A DNA stretch of 31,065 nt from a virus, in the IMG/VR virus record IMGVR_UViG_3300005753_000042, positions 1 to 31,065 of that record; one strand, 5' to 3'. Shown here piece after piece: positions 9,470-16,746 of this stretch (positions within the stretch are counted from its first letter, which is position 1; each line of letters opens with the position of its first letter). Below the pieces are notes generated by a model. The model was not told the DNA's origin and did not search any database. It saw only the letters and a list, made by a program, of their open reading frames with translations. Position numbers and translations under genes: made by a program.

Positions 9470-10129
9470 TTATTTTTTTTCATCTTCTTTTACCTGAATA
9501 AGACTTAAAAATATTTCCCTTTCAAATGGAAACATATTGTCAGTATCATATTTTGTCATATTTGAAAAATGACTTATATCTAAATACTGCTCATATATAT
9601 TTGTGACAGAAAATTTAGATACAATATTAGCGTAGTCAATAGAAATTTTATCCTTACTACCGCATTTTTTACAAACAAGATCAATTGCTGGGTTAAAAAT
9701 CTTTAAATTATTAGATAAGATCTTTTCCTCAATTTCGTTAAATTGGTCTATACTTATTGTATTTATATTTTCAGTAAACTCACTATCAGGAATATCCTCA
9801 ATGTCATTAAATAGACCAATAGGTACTGACTCATCAATATTGTCTAAATCTTTAAAAAACATATTAGGAATGGAAACCACTTGTAAGTTCATATAATCAC
9901 ATTCGGGGCATACGTGATTAAGGTCAATTAAATCTGATACTGATATTTCTCTTAATTTAAATATAAAAGCTATAGCCTCAAATTCATTATTAGGATTAGA
10001 TCCCAATATTTTAGCCATTTTCATTGCTGTTTTTTCATCATCTAATGAATATAACATACCTTCCTTTTCTTGAAAGGTATTATATCTTTTTAAATTATTA
10101 AGAACTTCTTTGTAGTCCTTTAAATTCAT
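9470..10129 (-). CDS. Baseplate hub assembly protein, T4 gp26/gp51-like (copy 2)
   Basis: 219 aa. It resembles its upstream neighbour in size and design: a mostly helical acidic protein with an embedded Cys-pair finger. Cys74/Cys77 (CPEC) and Cys153/Cys156 (CKKC) could bind one zinc. In T4, gp26 and gp51 are small proteins needed to assemble the hub, and T4-like phages usually keep a gp26-type gene next to the hub lysin. The start ATG shares a base with the stop of the upstream paralogue (TAATG), which implies coupling. The family assignment comes from context and weak resemblance; a profile search against PF12322 would decide. Confidence 0.55.
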   Translation of the reverse strand: MNLKDYKEVLNNLKRYNTFQEKEGMLYSLDDEKTAMKMAKILGSNPNNEFEAIAFIFKLREISVSDLIDLNHVCPECDYMNLQVVSIPNMFFKDLDNIDESVPIGLFNDIEDIPDSEFTENINTISIDQFNEIEEKILSNNLKIFNPAIDLVCKKCGSKDKISIDYANIVSKFSVTNIYEQYLDISHFSNMTKYDTDNMFPFEREIFLSLIQVKEDEKK

Positions 10130-10797
10130 TATAAATCTTTAGGTAGAAGTGGATCGAAGAAAGTAGGAATAATATCAAATGAATATAGTTTAGTTAAATC
10201 ACAATGACTACAAGTACATTTTAATTCAATTTTTAGTTCAGCTTTGATATTATCATAATCTTCATTAAGTTTTGTAGATTCTTGTAAACTTAGTTCATCT
10301 ATAATTTCCATTATTTGGGGTATACTTGAAACAGCTGTACCTTTATAATTTTCAATGTGCATTAACAAATCTAATTCACGAGGTGGTTCTTCTGGATATT
10401 TAGCTATTACTTTTTTCAAAGCATCTTTATTATTTAAATCTCTCCAAGTAATATCATCAATTGTTTGAGGAAAAGATCCCGGTCTAAAATTTGTCATACT
10501 ATCTAAGTCAGTAAATATATCAAAATCTTTTTTACATTCTTCATTAGTACATTCCATACCAAATTCAATCTTTTTATCAATACTAATTTTTCTTAAATTA
10601 ATTAAAATGTATTGAATTTCATCACTTGAATAATAAGAAGTTTTTTCCTCAATATAAGGATAAACCAAAATTTCAAGAATATCATCTTCATTAACTTTAT
10701 CTTCTTTAAGTTTAAATACTTTAATAAATTCTTTTTTAGTTTTACTTTTCCAAGGTGTAATATTTACAACTTTATTTTCGCCTAATCTAATTTCCAT
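10129..10797 (-). CDS. Baseplate hub assembly protein, T4 gp26-like (copy 1)
   Basis: 222 aa, first gene of the long baseplate operon after the tube-like gene. The N-terminus MEIRLGENKVVNITPWKSKT and the segment KYPEEPPRELDLLMHIENYKG resemble the gp26/T4_baseplate family. Cys83 and Cys88 (CTNEEC) and Cys194/196/199 (CTCSHC) form a possible zinc knuckle. It is coupled to the next gene by a one-base overlap. Upstream lies TATAAAATA, one base different from the late box, and the ribosome site AAAGGAAT. Function in hub assembly is inferred from family and operon position. Confidence 0.6.
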   Translation of the reverse strand: MEIRLGENKVVNITPWKSKTKKEFIKVFKLKEDKVNEDDILEILVYPYIEEKTSYYSSDEIQYILINLRKISIDKKIEFGMECTNEECKKDFDIFTDLDSMTNFRPGSFPQTIDDITWRDLNNKDALKKVIAKYPEEPPRELDLLMHIENYKGTAVSSIPQIMEIIDELSLQESTKLNEDYDNIKAELKIELKCTCSHCDLTKLYSFDIIPTFFDPLLPKDL

Positions 10798-10812
10798 AGG
10801 ATTCCTTTATGT

Positions 10813-10821
10813 TATTTTATA
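10813..10821 (-). promoter_or_regulatory. Possible late promoter variant (TATAAAATA)
   Basis: Minus strand TATAAAATA, 16 bp upstream of the gp26-like ATG. It has an extra A compared with TATAAATA, so it may be a weak or non-canonical late promoter, or simply AT-rich spacer. Confidence 0.3.
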
Positions 10822-10849
10822 ATTATATAATAAATAACTTAAACTAAAA

Positions 10850-11422
10850 TTAATTATCAAAGCTAATTTCAGTATTTCCATTCTCATCTTTTGAAAATAG
10901 TTCGGAAACTTTCTCAGAACCAAATCCTGAAATTAAATCATCATTTAATCTTGTTGCTTCAAAACTAACAGCAAATTCAGCTATTTGAGTACTTAAATTA
11001 TCTAAAGTAAATTCTGAAATACTGGTGATTAATGAGTCTTCTGTATGAAATAATAATGTTCCATCATTTGTATACATTGTAATAGTACTTTTAATATCAT
11101 TAAAATATTCATATTGTTGTGATATAAAGATTGCTTCAAAATATCGTCTTAATTGACCTGAATTAAAATCTCTAAATGTTATAGTATATTTAAATGTCTC
11201 AAATATTTGTACACCTATTCTTCTTTCTCCACCTAATATAATATCTGTTGGAGCAGCATTTAAAGCGGGTACTGTAACATTAATTACACAAGTTTGTAAT
11301 GTACTACCAAAATTTTCTGTTGGATCTGGTATTTTTGGGTTATGAAAATAAACTTCAAAATTATCAGTTAAAAACCAATTTCTTTTAGTAGCTTTTTGAA
11401 CAATGTCATTTACTGATGCCAT
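10850..11422 (-). CDS. Tail-tube-fold baseplate protein (gp54/gp19-like)
   Basis: 190 aa. The layout is that of T4-type tube proteins: a helical start (NDIVQKATKRNWFLTDNFEV), then a beta sandwich with CVINVTVPALNAAPTDIILG, FETFKYTITFRDFNSGQLRR and the late strand EFTLDNLSTQIAEFAVSFEA. The pattern of strand, V-P turn, G-R strand, and F/W-rich helix is shared with the three tube-like proteins on the plus strand. It may be the adapter ring between hub and tube (gp54 role), or a minor tube subunit. It is divergently transcribed from the next tube-like gene, both from the palindromic late promoter at 11438-11449. Confidence 0.6.
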   Translation of the reverse strand: MASVNDIVQKATKRNWFLTDNFEVYFHNPKIPDPTENFGSTLQTCVINVTVPALNAAPTDIILGGERRIGVQIFETFKYTITFRDFNSGQLRRYFEAIFISQQYEYFNDIKSTITMYTNDGTLLFHTEDSLITSISEFTLDNLSTQIAEFAVSFEATRLNDDLISGFGSEKVSELFSKDENGNTEISFDN

Positions 11423-11437
11423 AAATACTCCTTTTTG

Positions 11438-11449
11438 TATTTATAAATA
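11438..11449. promoter_or_regulatory. Palindromic bidirectional late promoter
   Basis: TATTTATAAATA reads as TATAAATA on the plus strand (11442-11449) and on the minus strand (11438-11445). It lies in the 42-bp gap between the divergent tube-like genes. The plus-strand leader then holds AAAGGAAG before the ATG at 11465, and the minus-strand leader AAAAGGAG before the ATG at 11422. One element probably drives both the baseplate and tube operons late in infection. Confidence 0.75.
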
Positions 11450-11464
11450 CAATAAAGGAAGTTT

Positions 11465-12307
11465 ATGGCAAATTCAGTAAGTTCAATATTATATTTAGCT
11501 GGTGGTGATATAGCAAGACCAGCTAATTATACAACAAGATTAACATTTCCTCCTAATTTTGCTTCAAAATTGGGAGTTGGAAATAATTTTGACATATTAT
11601 GTTCATCGGTTACTATTCCAACTATTAAAAATGAAATTTTAGAATTTAAATATAAAGGTCATAATATACCTATTAAAGGAAGATCTGATTATGAAAGATC
11701 AGTTAGTGTAACCTTTATGTTAGATGCTGGTCATTTATTAAAAAATGATTTTGATACTTGGATTGCTTCAATGGATGTTACTTATGTAAATCCTTCCAAT
11801 GAAACACAACTTCTTAATAAAATTAATGCCGGTGTTCAAAATTTTGGATCAATGAAAGTTATTGGTAAAAATTTTAGTGATGTTAATGTAGTAGAATATT
11901 TATTTGAAGGATTATTTCCTTCATCGGTTTCTGGTGTTGAATTTAATGGTGAAACGGTTTCCACCACATTATCAATAACAGTGGAATTTTCATTTAGTAC
12001 ATTTTCTTCAAGAGTTATTTTAGGTGCTAATCAAGATATTTTAGATAAAATCACTAATGACCTTATTAATGGAGCAACGGACTTAGCTAAAAGTAAATTG
12101 GATACATTAGGAAATAATATTGAAGGTGCATTTTCAACCTCAATTTCTGAAATATTTGGTAAAAATGAAGATGGTAAAGAAAGTAACGAATCAAAACAAC
12201 CAGTTTCTCCTAATTTTAATGATAAATTTGCTAAATTATTAGGAATTAATAAAAATGAAAATATTTTTAATAAATTATTTGGTAAATCAACAGAAAGGAG
12301 AGTATAA
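11465..12307 (+). CDS. Tail-tube-like structural protein (280 aa)
   Basis: 280 aa. Residues about 20-190 share the tube-protein plan with its neighbours: PANYTTRLTFPP (first strand), FDILCSSVTIPTIKN (V/T-x-P turn), YKGHNIPIKGRSDYERSVSV (G-R-x strand then strand) and a helix DFDTWIASMD. The C-terminal 80 residues are charged and Asn/Lys-rich and have no counterpart in the main tube protein. Likely a tube initiator, tube terminator or baseplate-tube junction protein. It starts just after the bidirectional late promoter and ends on a TAATG overlap with the next tube-like gene. Confidence 0.6.
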   Translation: MANSVSSILYLAGGDIARPANYTTRLTFPPNFASKLGVGNNFDILCSSVTIPTIKNEILEFKYKGHNIPIKGRSDYERSVSVTFMLDAGHLLKNDFDTWIASMDVTYVNPSNETQLLNKINAGVQNFGSMKVIGKNFSDVNVVEYLFEGLFPSSVSGVEFNGETVSTTLSITVEFSFSTFSSRVILGANQDILDKITNDLINGATDLAKSKLDTLGNNIEGAFSTSISEIFGKNEDGKESNESKQPVSPNFNDKFAKLLGINKNENIFNKLFGKSTERRV

Positions 12308-13023
12308 TGGCTAATAAAATAGGTGAATTACTATCTAATATAAGATCAGGAGCTCGTAGTAATAAATATAGAGTTTTAATACCAACAAATGATAATAATT
12401 TATCCCGAAATATGGATATTTTATGTAATGCTTCTAATATTCCAGGTAGAGCAATTACACCAATTGATATTACTATTAAAGGAAAGAAAACTCAAATAGC
12501 AGGTGAAACTTCTTTAGAAGGCACTTGGTCAGCTACTTTTTATAATACTAATAGTATGGGCATAAGAATTTATTTTGATAATTGGATTCAAGATATTCAT
12601 AACTTAAATGTTCCAGAAATACAAAATAATGGTTTATTAGGATTAGAAGCATTAAATACGGCGGTAAGAGACGTAAATAGTGCTATTAATTCATTCCAAA
12701 GAAATGTTGATAGAGTGTCAGGTGTAATTAAAGATCCATTAGGAACTCTTTTTGGAAGTGGGAATGTTACTCCTTTTTATCAAAGAGATATAACAATTCA
12801 ACAATTAGGAACTTCGGATGATGATGTACCATTTGATGTTACATTACTAGGGGCATTTCCATTAAGCATTTCAAGTACAGAGGTTAGTGATAATGGCGAA
12901 GGAATTTCTGAAACAGAAGTAACTTTTGCTTATAGTGATATTATTATAAATCAACAACATCCTAGTAAAACACAAACTATTATTACAGGACTTTTTGGAG
13001 ATAATGTTGGCGACTTATTCTAA
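12307..13023 (+). CDS. Tail-tube-like structural protein (238 aa)
   Basis: 238 aa. The N-terminal 100 residues align by eye to the main tube protein encoded next: ISEL/IGELLSNIRSGARSNK against IRELSATIGAGARANK, then NKYRV, ILCNASNIPGR, IKGKKTQIAGETSLEGTWSA and the FDNWIQDI helix. An insertion at about 115-165 (Asn/Ser-rich, GLLGLEALNTAVRDVNS) makes it longer. It is probably a paralogue of the tube protein used at an end of the tube. It is coupled to the preceding gene through a one-base overlap and separated from the main tube gene by a late promoter. Confidence 0.65.
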   Translation: MANKIGELLSNIRSGARSNKYRVLIPTNDNNLSRNMDILCNASNIPGRAITPIDITIKGKKTQIAGETSLEGTWSATFYNTNSMGIRIYFDNWIQDIHNLNVPEIQNNGLLGLEALNTAVRDVNSAINSFQRNVDRVSGVIKDPLGTLFGSGNVTPFYQRDITIQQLGTSDDDVPFDVTLLGAFPLSISSTEVSDNGEGISETEVTFAYSDIIINQQHPSKTQTIITGLFGDNVGDLF

Positions 13024-13045
13024 AAGTATATTTTTAAATGAAATT

Positions 13046-13053
13046 TATAAATA
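13046..13053 (+). promoter_or_regulatory. Late promoter (TATAAATA) for the tail tube gene
   Basis: Plus-strand TATAAATA, 27 bp upstream of the tube ATG at 13081; the leader contains a purine-rich AAGGAAAT ribosome site. A dedicated strong promoter fits a protein made in many copies. Confidence 0.75.
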
Positions 13054-13080
13054 ATAAAAGAACATAAATAAGGAAATTAA

Positions 13081-13653
13081 ATGTCTACAATTAGAGAATT
13101 ATCAGCAACAATTGGTGCTGGTGCAAGAGCTAACAAATATCGTGTAACTTTCGCATATCCACCAGGAGTTACTGGAGTTACAAACCTAGATGAGGTTGAT
13201 GTTTTAGCTAAAACTGCAACAGCTCCAGGAAAAGAAATAGGTCAAATTGAATTATATAATCAAGGCCGTAAATTAATTATACCTGGTGAAACAACTTTTG
13301 ATGGTGCTTGGTCTGTTGATTTTTACTTAACTGAAAATCACGCTTTAAGATATGATATGCTAAAATGGATGGAAGCTTGTGATAGTTTTCAAAATAATAG
13401 ACATTCAGGAAATCCTGGAGCTATTTTTGCCGATTTACGTTTAGAGCAACTTGATTCAGCTGGTGAAGTTTCAGCAACATATACAATGCATAATTGTTTT
13501 CCTTCTAATGTAGGAGAAATTTCTTATGCCGATGAAACAGCTGATGCTGTGTCTGAATTTAATTGTGTATTTACTTATTCTGATTGGGTTACTGGTATTG
13601 GTGAAACTTCTTCATTTAATCCAATTACTGCAACAGAAAACGATATAGCTTAA
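13081..13653 (+). CDS. Major tail tube protein, T4 gp19-like
   Basis: 190 aa (T4 gp19 is 163 aa). Tube proteins stack as hexamers inside the sheath. The sequence has the family layout: helical start with GAGARANKYRVTFAYPPG, a strand with LAKTATAPGKEIGQIEL (T-x-x-P-G turn), GRKLIIPGETTFDGAWSVDF, and helix LRYDMLKWMEACDSF, followed by a strand-rich C-terminus with MHNCFPSNVGEISYADETAD. The CFPS..GEISY element is a hallmark of gp19-type proteins. It lies upstream of the sheath gene, as in T4-like phages where 18 and 19 are adjacent, but here a homing endonuclease separates them. Confidence 0.88.
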   Translation: MSTIRELSATIGAGARANKYRVTFAYPPGVTGVTNLDEVDVLAKTATAPGKEIGQIELYNQGRKLIIPGETTFDGAWSVDFYLTENHALRYDMLKWMEACDSFQNNRHSGNPGAIFADLRLEQLDSAGEVSATYTMHNCFPSNVGEISYADETADAVSEFNCVFTYSDWVTGIGETSSFNPITATENDIA

Positions 13654-13667
13654 TAATCTTTTTGATT

Positions 13668-13675
13668 TATAAATA
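13668..13675 (+). promoter_or_regulatory. Late promoter (TATAAATA) before homing endonuclease/sheath
   Basis: Plus-strand TATAAATA, 15 bp after the tube gene stop. The expected start is near 13682, giving an unusually long leader of about 118 nt before the endonuclease ATG. It may serve the sheath gene as well, since no other promoter box is seen before 14546. Confidence 0.7.
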
Positions 13676-13681
13676 ATATAA

Positions 13682-13788
13682 GTCAAAAGTGTAATTCTTT
13701 ATATTGGAATCGGCGATGCTACTTTAAGTGAAGAGCTTATAGTCTTAGAAAAAGTATCTATGAAACACCTCTTTGACAATAATTACAC
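13682..13788 (+). other. Structured leader with two mutually crossing stems
   Basis: Gene-free leader between the late promoter and the endonuclease. GTGTAATT (13689-13696) is the exact reverse complement of AATTACAC (13781-13788), and GTCAAA (13682-13687) of TTTGAC (13772-13777). The two pairings cross, so they form either a pseudoknot or alternative structures. The 3' arm of the longer stem ends directly before the AAGGA ribosome site (13789-13793). Not a tRNA or a known riboswitch that I can recognise. Confidence 0.4.
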
Positions 13789-13799
13789 AAGGAAAAAAT

Positions 13800-14543
13800 A
13801 TGATAACATTATATGAAGCCGAACATAATATTTCTAAATTAAAATATTTTGCTAAGACTGAATTATATCATACTGTAGAAGATCTCCAAAGATTTTACCA
13901 CGGTAGTGGTAAGTATTGGAAGAATCATTTAAAGAAACACGATGATGATGTTACTATGAAAATTTTACACTTCTCTAATGATATAAAACTAATAAACTCT
14001 TTAGCTTTAATGTATAGTAAATTCTGGAATATAGTTGAATCTAAAGATTACGCTAACTTAAAACCTGAAAATGGTTTAGATGGTTGGGTGTTGGGTCAAA
14101 CATCACCAAACTTTGGTAAAAAAACTTCACATAAAGTTAAACTCAAAATTTCTAATAGTTTAATAAATTATCATAAAAATAATATCAATGGATTTTTTGG
14201 AAAAACTCATTCTCCAGAAACTTTAGCTCTTTTATCCACAAAGAAATTAAAGTTTTTAAGTAATAATTTGCATCCTATGCTTGGAAAAACTCATTCCAAA
14301 GAATCAAAAGAAAAGATGAGAAATAAAGTATATTCAAAAGAGTCAAAAGAAAAAATGTCTCAATCTGCTATTGGAAAACATTGTTCAAGTAATAATGGAA
14401 TGTTTGGAAACATATCAGTTAGAGATTTAAGAAATGGTAACTGTTATGTTGTTACTAAGGAATTTTTTTATGAGAATAAATTTAATAAAACTAATGGCTA
14501 CTTAGTAGGTAGTCGTTCAAAAATTAATAATTTTAAGGATTAA
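13800..14543 (+). CDS. Homing endonuclease with NUMOD3 repeats (Seg-like)
   Basis: 247 aa from the ATG at 13800, chosen because AAGGA lies 6 bp upstream; an upstream TTG at 13773 is open but has no ribosome site. The N-terminal part has the degenerate GIY-YIG-associated segment FYHGSGKYWKNHLKKHDDDV, common in phage Seg-like nucleases. The C-terminal half has at least three NUMOD3 DNA-binding repeats: NFGKKTSHKVKLKISNS, GFFGKTHSPETLALL and HPMLGKTHSKESKEKM, then YSKESKEKMSQSAIGKH. Such free-standing genes spread by cutting a homologous site and being copied across. It separates the tube and sheath genes and ends 2 bp before the sheath ATG. A clear catalytic GIY is not visible, so activity is uncertain. 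Confidence 0.75.
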   Translation: MITLYEAEHNISKLKYFAKTELYHTVEDLQRFYHGSGKYWKNHLKKHDDDVTMKILHFSNDIKLINSLALMYSKFWNIVESKDYANLKPENGLDGWVLGQTSPNFGKKTSHKVKLKISNSLINYHKNNINGFFGKTHSPETLALLSTKKLKFLSNNLHPMLGKTHSKESKEKMRNKVYSKESKEKMSQSAIGKHCSSNNGMFGNISVRDLRNGNCYVVTKEFFYENKFNKTNGYLVGSRSKINNFKD

Positions 14544-14545
14544 TT

Positions 14546-16702
14546 ATGAATTATCTTTCACCCGGTGTCTATGTAAAAGAAATAGACAACTCTGCAATCG
14601 TTCCAACTGTTTCTAACTCAGTTGCTTTCTTCGGTGGAAACTTTACTAAAGGTCCAATCGAACAACCATTTGTTGTTACAAATAAAGCTGAATTAGAATT
14701 TTACTTTGGTCAACCTACTGACTTAAACTACAATGAGTGGTTTCAATGTTCAAAATTTTTAGATTATGCTAATCAACTTGTAATATCTCGTGGATTTACT
14801 CAAGATAGTGGTATATATTCTTTAACTTCTGCTACTTTACAAACAGGAAATACTGCTATTGGTAATTTTGGAACAGGTTCAACTGATTTTACAGTTAACT
14901 CAAATTCAAATTTATATGTCGGAACAGTATTTACTTTTGATAGTATTTCAGGTGGAAATCCATCTATTGTTTATGTTGTTACTAATATTGCAAAAAGTAC
15001 TTCAACTCAAGGTGCTTGGTTTATTACATTTGAGAGAAAAATCACAATAAGTAATACATCTTCTTTAGGCGGATTTTCAAGTGATGTTGAAAATGGCGAC
15101 ACATTAATGATATGGGAAGAACACCAAAATGCTGGAATTGATGCTTATCAAAATGCTCCTGCTCTTGATGCTTTAATTCCTGATACAGTTAAAGATTCTT
15201 ATAATCAAGATTTTAACTTATATAAAAACGATCAAGACTTTGATTTTAAAATTGATGCTGGAATATCATTTGATGATGGTGTAAAGCTTAAATTTATTGC
15301 TAGAACAGCGGGTCAAGTTAACAATCAAATTGAAATTTCAATTGTAAATTCTTATGACTTTATTGATTATGAAGATCCAAATTCTCCTATTTCTACAGGT
15401 ACTCGTGCTGAAGCTTTTGCTGGTGAAAGTGTTGTAAATTTCTTTGATTATACTCCAAAAGATGAAGAAATTGGTATTATTATTCGTAAAGGTGATTTAA
15501 CTGAAACTTATATTGCTTCATTTGATAAAGATGCTGTTGATGGAAATAATAAATCTATGTACGTTGAAACTATTATTAATGATAATTCTGAACTTGTTTA
15601 TGTTGTTGATAATTTATCAGTAGGAATTACAACTATTCAAGTTGCTATTGGTCTAGATGATTTAACACAACAACCTCGTATTGAAAGTTTTAATACTTAC
15701 ACAATGTCTTTTATTGATGTAGATTCTCAAGGAATTAAAAAAGATGCCTACTTAGGTGGTGGAGCAGAAAATAATCCTGTTATTGGTACTTTAGCTACTA
15801 CAGGTGGTGAGTCTCCTTTAATTTCAGTTGGTGACATTAAAGTTGCTTATTTTGAAGTTGAAGATAAAGAACTTTATGAAATTGACATTGTTATTGGAAA
15901 TGAAATTGATGAAGGTGATGCTGCTATTTCTTTAGCTATTGATAGATCTGATTGTATTGCATTCGTAGGTGGATTATATGGCGATATTGTTGGTAAAAAA
16001 GCTGCAGTTGCAACTCAAAACTTAGTTGATTATATTTTAAGAAATGCTTCTGCACCTGAAAGAACTATGTTTGCTTCATTCTTTGGAAATTACCATAGAG
16101 TATTTGATAATTTTTCTAAAAAATATAGATGGATTAACTGTGCTGGTGATATGGCTGGACTTAGAGCAAATACAAATACTAATCAAGCTTCTTGGTGGGC
16201 ATCTGCTGGTCTTAGACGTGGTGTTATTCGTAATATTGATAAGATTTCATTTTCTCCAAGTTTACCTCAAAGAGATGCTTTATATAAAAATAATATTAAC
16301 CCTATTGTACAATTTCCAGGTGAAGGAAACTTATGTTGGGGACAAAAAACATTATTAAACTTCTCAAGTTCATTTGATAGAGTTAATGTACGTGGTTTAT
16401 TTAATACAATTGAAAGAGCAATGGCTAAAGCAGCTAGAAGTTCAGTATTTGAATTCAATGACCCGTTCACAAGAAATGCTATTCTAGCAATGTTTAACCC
16501 TTATTTATCAGGTGTTAAAGCTGGACGTGGTATCAGTGACTTTTTAGTAATTTGTGATACAACTAATAATACTCCTGATGTAATCAGTAGAAATGAATTA
16601 GTAGTAGACATTTATATTAAGCCGGCGTTTTCAGCCGAATTTATTAACATCACCTTTAACAACGTGGGTACCAGATCTTTTAGCTCGGTTATCGGCGCCT
16701 GA
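14546..16702 (+). CDS. Tail sheath protein, T4 gp18-like
   Basis: 718 aa (T4 gp18 is 659 aa). It starts MNYLSPGVYVKEIDNSAIVP, the diagnostic sheath N-terminus, and ends with the conserved C-terminal domain (RNELVVDIYIKPAFSAEFIN, then FNNVGT). The middle holds the protruding domains. The segment FASFFGNYHRVFDNFSKKYR with NCAGDMAGL matches the subtilisin-like/C-terminal core of contractile sheaths. The protein polymerises around the tube and contracts at infection. DNA composition is odd at the ends: the last 82 bp (16621-16702) hold 39 G/C by my count, far above the gene body, and the first 120 bp use many C-ending codons. Both ends adjoin homing endonuclease genes. Confidence 0.95.
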   Translation: MNYLSPGVYVKEIDNSAIVPTVSNSVAFFGGNFTKGPIEQPFVVTNKAELEFYFGQPTDLNYNEWFQCSKFLDYANQLVISRGFTQDSGIYSLTSATLQTGNTAIGNFGTGSTDFTVNSNSNLYVGTVFTFDSISGGNPSIVYVVTNIAKSTSTQGAWFITFERKITISNTSSLGGFSSDVENGDTLMIWEEHQNAGIDAYQNAPALDALIPDTVKDSYNQDFNLYKNDQDFDFKIDAGISFDDGVKLKFIARTAGQVNNQIEISIVNSYDFIDYEDPNSPISTGTRAEAFAGESVVNFFDYTPKDEEIGIIIRKGDLTETYIASFDKDAVDGNNKSMYVETIINDNSELVYVVDNLSVGITTIQVAIGLDDLTQQPRIESFNTYTMSFIDVDSQGIKKDAYLGGGAENNPVIGTLATTGGESPLISVGDIKVAYFEVEDKELYEIDIVIGNEIDEGDAAISLAIDRSDCIAFVGGLYGDIVGKKAAVATQNLVDYILRNASAPERTMFASFFGNYHRVFDNFSKKYRWINCAGDMAGLRANTNTNQASWWASAGLRRGVIRNIDKISFSPSLPQRDALYKNNINPIVQFPGEGNLCWGQKTLLNFSSSFDRVNVRGLFNTIERAMAKAARSSVFEFNDPFTRNAILAMFNPYLSGVKAGRGISDFLVICDTTNNTPDVISRNELVVDIYIKPAFSAEFINITFNNVGTRSFSSVIGA

Positions 16703-16714
16703 AATTAAACGATT

Positions 16715-16746
16715 ATTAAAGATTGAGATTAGTCTCTTTCTTTAAT
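16715..16746. terminator. Bidirectional hairpin terminator between sheath gene and convergent endonuclease
   Basis: ATTAAAGA (16715-16722) pairs with TCTTTAAT (16739-16746); after a TT/TT internal loop, GAGA pairs with TCTC around a TTAG loop. It sits between the convergent sheath and endonuclease genes and overlaps the endonuclease stop codon (16742-16744). Confidence 0.55.

Noticed and set aside
13682-13799. Leader before the endonuclease as a group I intron or tRNA
   Set aside because: No acceptor or T-loop pattern and no recognisable intron core; too short for a full group I intron.
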